From an uncultured Collinsella sp. (GTDB taxonomy: Bacteria > Actinomycetota > Coriobacteriia > Coriobacteriales > Coriobacteriaceae): DNA of 10,576 nucleotides. The notes under the pieces are model-generated. The model worked only from the letters and a program-made list of their open reading frames with translations, was not told the origin of the DNA and ran no database searches. The DNA lies in contig CAKTWE010000064.1 of the NCBI GenBank assembly GCA_934630385.1, positions 1 to 10,576 on the forward strand, given 5' to 3'. Numbering within the stretch: the first letter of the stretch is position 1; the number at the start of each line of letters is the position of its first letter. Below, one piece after another: positions 1 through 5,000 of the stretch. Position numbers and translations under genes: made by a program.

Positions 1-823
1 TTGGCATCCGACTGCATCCCATACCACCTTTGCATTCGCACCCCTCAAAATCCGAGTAGGGGAGCGTGAATTTATCGACGACCTCTCGCTCGATGTTCAC
101 GAGCTTAATGTTGCCATTCAGTCGGAAGTCAGCGCATCATCGAGCGCCTGCCCAAGCGTAGGGGAGTGGACTGAGCTCTTTAAGCTCGCCGACAAGACGA
201 TTTGCATGCCGATCTCGGAGGGTGTCTCTGGAAGCTATAACGCTGCCGCTACGGCACGCGACATGGTACTTGCCGAGGAGCCCAATCGTCAGATTCACCT
301 GGTCAATTCGCGGGGAGCGGGCGGCAAGATGGACCTGATCTTCTTACTGTTTGATCGATATCTTGCAAGTAACCCGGACGTTTCCTTTGAGGACGCCTGC
401 GCTTACTTCGATAGCCTCGAGCAAAACAGCAAGATTCTCTTTAGCCTGTGTAATTACGAGAACCTTGCAAAGGCCGGACGCATTCCTAGGGCAGCCGGCG
501 TCATCGCCAACAAGCTCAACATCCGCATTTTGGGAACGGCAAGCGAAGAAGGCGAGATTAAACTCGTCGGCCACACGCGTGGCGAGAAAAAGATGCTCGC
601 CAAGATTGTCGACACCATGGAGGCAGAGGGCTTTACTGGCGGCGAGGTCGTTATCGACCATGTTGAGAATGAGGCGGGCGCCCAGGCACTTGCGAGCCGC
701 ATTGCGGAACGTTGGCCCGGCTCCAAGAGCATCATTATGCCCTGCAACGGACTGGATTCATATTATGCCGAGATGCATGGGCTCATTATCGGCTACGGCA
801 TGGGTGCAGCTTCGGGCCGATAA
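1..823 (+). CDS. DegV family protein (fatty-acid binding), 5' end outside window
   Basis: The frame is open from base 2 to a TAA at 821-823, giving 273 visible residues. DegV proteins are usually about 280-290 residues, so only roughly 10-20 N-terminal residues are missing. Family signatures are visible: an ACPSVGEW stretch near visible residue 50, the position of the usual TSxPS motif; ISEGVSGSYNAA about 20 residues later, equivalent to the common ISSGLSGSYQSA; and a C-terminal GYGMG segment. Members bind a fatty acid between two domains. In Firmicutes the related FakB proteins present fatty acids to the kinase FakA, but no FakA-like gene is in view, so the exact role is open. An internal ATG at 206 begins mid-domain and is not the true start. 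The gene ends just before a strong hairpin and converges on the DUF1836 gene. Confidence 0.9.
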   Translation, partial: WHPTASHTTFAFAPLKIRVGEREFIDDLSLDVHELNVAIQSEVSASSSACPSVGEWTELFKLADKTICMPISEGVSGSYNAAATARDMVLAEEPNRQIHLVNSRGAGGKMDLIFLLFDRYLASNPDVSFEDACAYFDSLEQNSKILFSLCNYENLAKAGRIPRAAGVIANKLNIRILGTASEEGEIKLVGHTRGEKKMLAKIVDTMEAEGFTGGEVVIDHVENEAGAQALASRIAERWPGSKSIIMPCNGLDSYYAEMHGLIIGYGMGAASGR

Positions 824-846
824 AGTCCAACTAGAAAAACGCACGA

Positions 847-879
847 GCGGGATAAGGGGCCACTGGCTCTTTATCCCGC
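847..879. terminator. Hairpin terminator between convergent genes
   Basis: GCGGGATAA (847-855) pairs with TTATCCCGC (871-879), and the stem continues inward through G-U pairs to GCC/GGC around a 3-nt loop (ACT). The stem is therefore almost continuous over 15 pairs. It lies between the stop codons of the DegV gene (+, 823) and the DUF1836 gene (-, 896). On the plus strand only a weak CTTCTTA follows. On the minus strand a run of five T lies 7 nt past the stem (835-839 on the plus strand). It probably serves both genes. The stem is certain; the termination role is inferred. Confidence 0.6.
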
Positions 880-895
880 CCTTCTTATACCTCGG

Positions 896-1507
896 TTAGC
901 TATTAAACCCATTGAACTTGAGGTAGCTCATCAGATACGCCTTCGAAACAAAGGACGAGACCGCGCTGCGCACGAGCAGCGACTCACGCGTAACCTGATG
1001 CGCCGTATCGGGAACCGGCGTCTGCTCGACGGAAAATGCCGCTCGAATCGATGCCTCGAGCTGGTCGACCACATAATCGAAAGCGGTCGGCGCATCGTAG
1101 CTCAAACGCTGAATAGTAAAGAGCGCTTGGACTGCCGCGATGGGAAGCACCTGCTTAAAGATGCAGATAGCGATCAAGCGCGCAATCTGTTCACGACCAT
1201 ACTGCTTTTTAACGGGAGCAGGAACGAGGCCGACCTTCACATAGTTATTGATCATCGAAGGCGTAATAACGGGCTGCTCCACGCAAATGGAAAGCGGCTC
1301 CATCCACAGTGCAACATACTCAATGACCTGATCGCGGTAGAGCGTCACATTGGGCAGTTGGTCATAACGCGGTAGGCTCAACGTGTTGAGTCTACGCACC
1401 ATTTCGGACTGGATAAATGCATCGGGCAGCACCGTTGGTTGAATATCCTCTGGCTTAATGCTGACCGATGTATCGGACATCGGGATAACGTGTTTAGCGT
1501 GGTTCAT
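896..1507 (-). CDS. DUF1836 domain protein, possible MerR-like regulator
   Basis: This 203-residue protein has the DUF1836 signature: LPRYDQLPNVTLYRDQVIEY (residues 45-64) followed by VITPSMINNYVKVGLVP (80-96) and KKQYGREQIARLIAICIFKQ (100-119). The second and third blocks resemble the helix-turn-helix and first wing of MerR-type regulators, so a DNA-binding role is plausible but unproven; the family has no firmly established function that I know of. The ATG at 1507 is chosen because GGAGG lies 6 nt upstream; a second ATG at 1480 lacks such a site. No membrane segment or signal peptide is visible. The gene has its own likely promoter with a palindrome downstream of it. It lies 203 bp from trxB and is probably transcribed alone. 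Confidence 0.85.
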   Translation of the reverse strand: MNHAKHVIPMSDTSVSIKPEDIQPTVLPDAFIQSEMVRRLNTLSLPRYDQLPNVTLYRDQVIEYVALWMEPLSICVEQPVITPSMINNYVKVGLVPAPVKKQYGREQIARLIAICIFKQVLPIAAVQALFTIQRLSYDAPTAFDYVVDQLEASIRAAFSVEQTPVPDTAHQVTRESLLVRSAVSSFVSKAYLMSYLKFNGFNS

Positions 1508-1547
1508 AAGAGGCCTCCGTTCGTATTTATTTTCTATTCTAGATTAT

Positions 1548-1564
1548 GTGGTTTTGCATACCAC
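1548..1564. promoter_or_regulatory. Palindromic candidate operator in the DUF1836 leader
   Basis: GTGGT (1548-1552) and ACCAC (1560-1564) form an inverted repeat around a 7-bp spacer, with partial symmetry beyond the arms (7 of 10 pairs over 21 bp). It lies roughly +9 to +25 from the predicted DUF1836 transcription start. That is where a repressor would block elongation or initiation, or where an mRNA leader hairpin could form. Binding by the DUF1836 protein itself is a guess. Confidence 0.35.
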
Positions 1565-1579
1565 GTTAGAACGGTCATT

Positions 1580-1607
1580 TATATAGCTCTTACGATGAGA
1601 ACCTCAA
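1580..1607 (-). promoter_or_regulatory. Candidate sigma-70 promoter for the DUF1836 gene
   Basis: Read on the minus strand, TTGAGG (1602-1607) is followed after 16 nt by TATATA (1580-1585); TATAAA at an 18-nt spacing is an alternative. The start site would fall near 1573, giving a leader of about 65 nt before the ATG at 1507. The assignment rests only on consensus similarity. Confidence 0.45.
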
Positions 1608-1710
1608 AATCGATATGAAAACGCCCCGGGATCTTAAAAGCATTTGCTCATCGATCCAGAGGCGAATATCAGCCAAATAGAACAACCTTACATAAGATAT
1701 ATTATCGTAC

Positions 1711-2649
1711 TTATCCGCGAAGAAAAGCGTAAGCGCTGGTTGCCGCTATGGCTCCATCCGAAACGGCGGTCACAACTTGACGTAAACGCTTGGACCGAAT
1801 ATCACCGGCAGCAAATAGACCAGGTGTACGGGTGACCATCGACTCGTCGGTAAGGATACCGCCATCAGACGCCAGATCGACCAGATGGTCGACAACCTCG
1901 GTATGGGGCTGCGTGCCGGTAAAGACAAAGATGCCAAACGAACCGGGGTCAAAGGTCTCGGCGCACGTTTCACCCGTAGCGTTGTCCTTAAAGGTAATCG
2001 TCGTGGGCATCGTGTCACCTGAAAGCTCGACAATACTAGTTTGGTACCTAACTGAAATATTGTCCTTCGCGAGTACCTTTTTCACCACGCCGTCGGGCGC
2101 ACGGAACTGATCGCGACGCAGAACGATGGTGACGGAACTGGCAATATTGGATAGAAACAGAGCCTCCTCGCAAGCCGCATTGCCGCCACCGATAACAAAC
2201 ACGTGCTTACCGCGGAAGAACATGCCGTCGCACGTTGCGCAATACGAAACACCACGACCGCGATAGGTATCCTCCCCAACAAAGCCGGCGGGACGCGGTG
2301 TGGCGCCCATGCACGCAATGACGCTCTTGGCTTCTGTGTCGCCTCTATCGTGATGGATGGTAAACTTCGCGGCATCCGCATCGTAGTCAATGCCCGTCAC
2401 CATGCTCCATTTCACCTGGGCGCCAAGTCCTTCGGCATGCTGCTGAAAACGTTCACCGAGCTCAGCGCCGCTCAGCAATGGAATGCCGGGGTAATTCTCG
2501 ATCTCGTTGGTCGTGGCAATCTGACCGCCGGACATGCCTTGCTCAAAGACCGTGGTTGTAAGGTTGGCGCGGGCAGCATAAATGGCTGCTGAATATCCCG
2601 CGGGACCGCCACCGATAATTGCAACATCGATCGGATGATCGGAAGTCAT
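1711..2649 (-). CDS. trxB: Thioredoxin reductase
   Basis: This cytoplasmic FAD/NADPH enzyme reduces thioredoxin, which in turn supplies electrons to ribonucleotide reductase and other disulfide enzymes. The 312-residue length is typical of the low-molecular-weight type. Visible motifs are the FAD-binding GGGPAGYSAA (13-22), the redox pair CATC (C137 and C140), the NADPH-binding GGGNAAC (154-160), and FAAGDIR followed by RQVVTAVSDGAIAA near the C-terminus. The ATG at 2649 is chosen because AGGAG lies 6 nt upstream and the FAD motif sits at the usual distance from the N-terminus; a longer reading to 2697 would add 16 atypical residues without a good ribosome site. The gene is 150 bp downstream of dut on the same strand. 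No convincing own promoter is seen; TTGGCC with TATAGA 19 nt away is the best, weak, candidate. Confidence 0.96.
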   Translation of the reverse strand: MTSDHPIDVAIIGGGPAGYSAAIYAARANLTTTVFEQGMSGGQIATTNEIENYPGIPLLSGAELGERFQQHAEGLGAQVKWSMVTGIDYDADAAKFTIHHDRGDTEAKSVIACMGATPRPAGFVGEDTYRGRGVSYCATCDGMFFRGKHVFVIGGGNAACEEALFLSNIASSVTIVLRRDQFRAPDGVVKKVLAKDNISVRYQTSIVELSGDTMPTTITFKDNATGETCAETFDPGSFGIFVFTGTQPHTEVVDHLVDLASDGGILTDESMVTRTPGLFAAGDIRSKRLRQVVTAVSDGAIAATSAYAFLRG

Positions 2650-2781
2650 GAATGCTCCTCTCTTCGAAACGAATACGCTCATTGCGCTCGTACCCAAATT
2701 TGAGCAACCATGACACCCCGCGCACTACCCTATTACGAAGCGATTAATTTCTATAAACGCCTTTGATAAACGGCGGCCAAT

Positions 2782-2799
2782 CTAGACAGTTGTATCTAG
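2782..2799. repeat. Imperfect inverted repeat between dut and trxB
   Basis: CTAGA (2782-2786) and TCTAG (2795-2799) flank an 8-bp centre, with one further pair inside. It begins directly after the dut stop codon. It is AT-rich and lacks a T tract on the minus strand, so it is a poor terminator; an operator for trxB is equally possible. Only the symmetry is certain. Confidence 0.3.
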
Positions 2800-3243
2800 C
2801 TAGGCAATGCCGCTTGAACCGAAACCGCCGGCCCCTCGATCGGTATGGTCGAGCTCTTCTACTTCTACGAGGTTGACCGTGGGGACTTCCTGGATGACGA
2901 GCTGAGCGATGCGGTCGCCTTTGTTGATCTGGATGTCGTTGTCGGGATCCAGATTGATGAGGATAACTTTGAGCTCTCCTCGGTAGTGGGCATCGATGAG
3001 GCCTGGCGTGTTGACTATAGACAGTCCCTGTTTAATGGCCAGACCGCTACGGGGCTGGACAAAGCCGGCATAGCCATCGGGCAGTGCGATGGCTATGCCT
3101 GTGGAGACCAAACGGCGTTCGAAGGGCTTAAGGATGCAATCTTCGTTGGCACGGAGGTCCAGGCCGGCATCCGTGGGATGAGCGTACTTGGGAAGCTCGA
3201 CCGTGGGATCGAGACGCTTGATGTTGACCGTAATGTTGGACAT
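2800..3243 (-). CDS. dut: dUTP diphosphatase (trimeric dUTPase)
   Basis: The enzyme hydrolyses dUTP to dUMP and pyrophosphate, keeping uracil out of DNA and feeding dTMP synthesis. All five trimeric dUTPase motifs are present in 147 residues: AGLDL (26-30), PRSGLA (64-69), [10 protein letters not shown] (81-90) with the catalytic Asp84, GDRIAQLVI (109-117) and the P-loop-like [10 protein letters not shown] (136-145). His86 replaces the commoner acidic residue beside the catalytic Asp; this site varies in the family, so activity is expected. AAGGTGA precedes the ATG at 3243. The start is only 4 bp after the nrdR stop, so the two genes are co-transcribed and both act in deoxynucleotide balance. 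Codons for residues 49-59 form a perfect 13-bp hairpin. Confidence 0.97.
   Translation of the reverse strand: MSNITVNIKRLDPTVELPKYAHPTDAGLDLRANEDCILKPFERRLVSTGIAIALPDGYAGFVQPRSGLAIKQGLSIVNTPGLIDAHYRGELKVILINLDPDNDIQINKGDRIAQLVIQEVPTVNLVEVEELDHTDRGAGGFGSSGIA
3067..3099. repeat. Perfect 13-bp hairpin inside dut
   Basis: GGCATAGCCATCG (3067-3079) is exactly complementary in reverse to CGATGGCTATGCC (3087-3099), with a 7-nt loop. It lies within the codons for [11 protein letters not shown] in dUTPase. There is no adjacent T tract, so it is not an ordinary terminator. Confidence 0.8.
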
Positions 3244-3247
3244 GAAA

Positions 3248-3691
3248 TCACCTTAGCTTGTCGAGCTCTTGCAGAAACTCATCGACATCCTTGAAGTCGC
3301 GATAGACCGAGGCGAAACGGATATAGGCGACCTTATCGATCCTTGCGAGGCGCTTTAGAACCATATCGCCCAGCTCATGCGAAGTCACAGCCGTCAGCGT
3401 ACGCGAGCGAAGCTCGACCTCGATGTCGTCAATAATCTCATTGAGCTTTTTGGTGTCGATGTCACGTTTGATGGTGGCACGCATCAGGCCGACCAGCAAC
3501 TTATTGCGATCGAAGCGCTGCTTGGAGCCATCGGACTTTATGACCTCAATCGGATCTTCGCAACGCTCGAAGGTTGTAAATCGGTAGTTGCACGAGCAGC
3601 ATTCACGACGCCGCTTAATCGTATTGTTTGATTCCTGCATACGGGAATCGACAACGCGGGTGTGTGCCTTGCCGCATTTGGGACAACGCAT
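3248..3691 (-). CDS. nrdR: Transcriptional repressor NrdR
   Basis: NrdR represses ribonucleotide reductase genes in response to ATP/dATP. The 147-residue protein has the standard zinc ribbon (MRCPKC with C3 and C6, then C31 and C34 in [12 protein letters not shown]), followed by the ATP-cone domain from about residue 46 ([18 protein letters not shown]) to about 135. The C-terminal [17 protein letters not shown] is characteristic. AGGAGG ends 4 nt before the ATG at 3691. The gene lies between the LysM gene (51 bp upstream) and dut (4 bp downstream). The lexA / LysM / nrdR order recurs in Mycobacterium. Its ribosome site and start codon lie within one arm and the loop of an inverted repeat. No ribonucleotide reductase gene is in the window. 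Confidence 0.97.
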   Translation of the reverse strand: MRCPKCGKAHTRVVDSRMQESNNTIKRRRECCSCNYRFTTFERCEDPIEVIKSDGSKQRFDRNKLLVGLMRATIKRDIDTKKLNEIIDDIEVELRSRTLTAVTSHELGDMVLKRLARIDKVAYIRFASVYRDFKDVDEFLQELDKLR

Positions 3692-3727
3692 GGTACCTCC
3701 TTTTAAACGATTACAAGGGTACCATGC
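3688..3727 (-). promoter_or_regulatory. Inverted repeat spanning the nrdR start codon (possible translational control hairpin)
   Basis: GCATGGTACC (3688-3697) and GGTACCATGC (3718-3727) are perfect 10-bp inverted repeats separated by 20 nt. In the minus-strand mRNA the upstream arm would pair with the arm holding the last GG of the ribosome site and the AUG of nrdR, leaving the rest of the site in the loop. Such a stem could limit initiation on nrdR unless ribosomes finishing the LysM gene (stop at 3743-3745) open it. The repeat is certain; the regulation is inferred. Confidence 0.5.
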
Positions 3728-3742
3728 ACGACAGGATAATGA

Positions 3743-4192
3743 TTACGGGCGAGCAGGAACCTTAAGAACGGCACCTGCATCGAGTGACCCACGCTCCAGG
3801 TGATTGACGCTGCGGATCATATAGGAAGTCTCCTGCGTGGTAAGACCCTCAACCGGATGCTCTTCGGCAAGGGACCATAGGGAATCGCCCGTATGAACGC
3901 GCACCGTCTCGTACGTGACGTTGGACACGGAATCCGCATAGGCAGCATGACGGGCGGTAAACACCGTCGTTGCGAGCACGAAGAAAAGCGTGAACGCGAC
4001 TGCGAAAGCAACGATCGTTGAAGCCTTCAGGGCAACGGGGGCCGCGGCCACAACCGAATGCTGAGCGCGATTGGGCGTTGCCGCAACAGGCTGAAAACGG
4101 GAGCGACCGCCTTTAACGACGGTAAACGTGGGCTCAGCAGGCGTCTCGAGCTTAAGGGCAAGGTTACCCTGGACCAAATTCGTTGCGTTCAT
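3743..4192 (-). CDS. Membrane-anchored LysM protein, probable SOS division inhibitor (YneA/ChiZ-like)
   Basis: The 149-residue protein has a polar N-terminal tail, one hydrophobic segment (about residues 58-79, STIVAFAVAFTLFFVLATTV), an AYADS stretch that could be a signal-peptidase site, and a C-terminal LysM peptidoglycan-binding domain (about 95-146, from VRVHTGDSLWSLAEEH to AGAVLKVPA). It lies divergent from lexA, as YneA does in Bacillus subtilis and Rv2719c/ChiZ does in Mycobacterium tuberculosis; both are damage-induced cell-division inhibitors. The function is inferred from architecture and position, not from strong sequence identity. The second of two adjacent ATGs (4192) is preferred because AGGAG is 6 nt upstream; the first (4195) would leave 3 nt. 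Its promoter contains a LexA box in the spacer. Transcription likely continues into nrdR and dut. Confidence 0.85.
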   Translation of the reverse strand: MNATNLVQGNLALKLETPAEPTFTVVKGGRSRFQPVAATPNRAQHSVVAAAPVALKASTIVAFAVAFTLFFVLATTVFTARHAAYADSVSNVTYETVRVHTGDSLWSLAEEHPVEGLTTQETSYMIRSVNHLERGSLDAGAVLKVPARP

Positions 4193-4262
4193 CATGTTCT
4201 CCTCTCGCGTGTTTTGCTGAGAACAGTTTTAACAAGCCGCACGGACAAAAAAGTCTAGCGCG

Positions 4263-4276
4263 GGAACGAGTGTTCG
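4263..4276. promoter_or_regulatory. LexA (SOS) box 1
   Basis: GGAACGAGTGTTCG contains a perfect GAAC-N4-GTTC core (4264-4275), the LexA half-sites known from Gram-positive and actinobacterial SOS genes. It overlaps the predicted transcription start of the LysM gene and lies just upstream of TATTAT, a possible lexA -10 element on the plus strand. Confidence 0.85.
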
Positions 4277-4282
4277 GTTATT

Positions 4283-4310
4283 ATTATCTTCGAACAGTTG
4301 TTCCTGTCAA
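4283..4310 (-). promoter_or_regulatory. LysM-gene promoter with nested LexA box
   Basis: On the minus strand TTGACA (4305-4310) is a perfect -35 element, followed after 16 nt by GATAAT (4283-4288), which matches the -10 consensus at five of six positions. LexA box 2 occupies most of the spacer, so bound LexA would exclude RNA polymerase. The start would be near 4276, giving a leader of about 85 nt. The lexA promoter on the plus strand is less clear: a TATTAT at 4282-4287 has no good -35 element. Confidence 0.75.
4291..4304. promoter_or_regulatory. LexA (SOS) box 2
   Basis: CGAACAGTTGTTCC has a perfect GAAC-N4-GTTC core (4292-4303) and fits the Bacillus-type SOS consensus except for one central base. 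It sits in the spacer of the divergent LysM promoter. Its core begins exactly 28 bp after that of box 1. Confidence 0.9.
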
Positions 4311-4318
4311 GCAAAAAC

Positions 4319-4332
4319 CGAACATTTGTTTG
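4319..4332. promoter_or_regulatory. LexA (SOS) box 3, one mismatch
   Basis: CGAACATTTGTTTG has a GAAC-N4-GTTT core (4320-4331) with one departure from GTTC. It starts exactly 28 bp after box 2 and lies 24 bp before the lexA start codon, so it would cover the lexA leader and lie upstream of the LysM -35 element. Confidence 0.65.
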
Positions 4333-4355
4333 ACGTCGGAAGAGAGGATCCCCTG

Positions 4356-5000
4356 ATGGCTCGCAAAATTACCAAGCGTCAGCAGCAGATTTACGACTTC
4401 ATCAAGGAATACCAGCAGGAAAAGGGTTATCCGCCCAGCGTACGCGAAATGGCTTCGGCTGTGGGCCTGTCCTCCCCTAGCACGGTACACGCGCATCTCT
4501 CTGCCCTAGAAGCGCGTGGGCTGCTCAAACGCGATGCAACCAAGCCGCGTGCTCTGGAGCTCTTCGATGAGGACGGTTCCTCCGTCTCGATTTCCAAATC
4601 CGACGAACCCGCCGCACCTCGCGGAACAGTCTCGCTGCCGCTCGTTGGTCGCGTCGCAGCCGGGATTCCCATTCTCGCAGAACAGAATATCGAGGATACA
4701 TTTACCATTCCGACTGAAATCGCCACCGATCAGGGATCTTTTATCCTTGAGGTGCATGGGAACTCGATGATTAACGTCGGCATCTACAATGGCGACTACA
4801 TCATTGTGCGAGAGCAGAAGAGCGCCATGAACGGTGAGATTGTCGTGGCCATGATTGACGGTTCGGCAACCGTCAAGACATTCTATAAGGAGCAGGGACG
4901 TGTACGCCTGCAGCCCGAGAACGACACCATGGAGCCCATCTATGCGACGAACCCAGTCATTTTGGGTAAGGTTGTCGGATTAATGCGCCGGTTCTCGTAA
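4356..5000 (+). CDS. lexA: LexA repressor, SOS regulator
   Basis: LexA represses DNA-damage genes and inactivates itself when RecA filaments form. The 214-residue protein has the N-terminal winged helix (TKRQQQIYDFI at 6-16, then GYPPSVREMASAVGLSSPST at 24-43), the Ala102-Gly103 self-cleavage site in GRVAAGIPILA, and the Ser137/Lys174 catalytic dyad (GNSM and ATVKTF). All parts needed for cleavage are present. The ATG at 4356 is chosen because AGAGAGGA lies 7 nt upstream and MARKITKRQQQ is the normal N-terminus; the earlier ATG at 4326 lies within box 3. Three SOS boxes upstream indicate autoregulation and shared control with the divergent LysM gene. Its stop overlaps the next start by one base (TAATG). 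Confidence 0.98.
   Translation: MARKITKRQQQIYDFIKEYQQEKGYPPSVREMASAVGLSSPSTVHAHLSALEARGLLKRDATKPRALELFDEDGSSVSISKSDEPAAPRGTVSLPLVGRVAAGIPILAEQNIEDTFTIPTEIATDQGSFILEVHGNSMINVGIYNGDYIIVREQKSAMNGEIVVAMIDGSATVKTFYKEQGRVRLQPENDTMEPIYATNPVILGKVVGLMRRFS

Noticed and set aside
84..86. Histidine 86 in dUTPase motif III as a sign of lost activity (protein positions)
   Set aside because: The catalytic Asp84 is intact and the position two residues later varies in active family members such as the mycobacterial enzyme.
64..101. Imperfect inverted repeat in the DegV gene (CGTGAA / TTCACG with ATCGA / TCGAT inside)
   Set aside because: The arms are short and interrupted, and it lies within coding sequence with no nearby signal; probably chance.
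1613..1663. Possible trxB terminator around CCCGGG and AGCA/TGCT
   Set aside because: The arms are too short or the loop is too small, and no T tract is placed correctly on the minus strand.
1644..1835. 63-codon plus-strand open frame at the 3' end of trxB
   Set aside because: Most of it lies antisense to trxB, it has no good ribosome site, and its composition is typical of a shadow frame.
1866..1884. TCGACCA/TGGTCGA palindrome in trxB
   Set aside because: Seven-base arms with a 2-nt loop inside a conserved gene are not unusual and have no supporting context.
2647..2697. Longer trxB reading starting at 2697
   Set aside because: AGGAG 6 nt before the ATG at 2649 and the normal FAD-motif position favour the shorter protein.
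4221..4232. Possible fourth LexA box (GAACAGTTTTAA)
   Set aside because: Only the left half-site fits; the right half is TTAA rather than GTTC, and its distance from box 1 (43 bp) breaks the 28-bp pattern.
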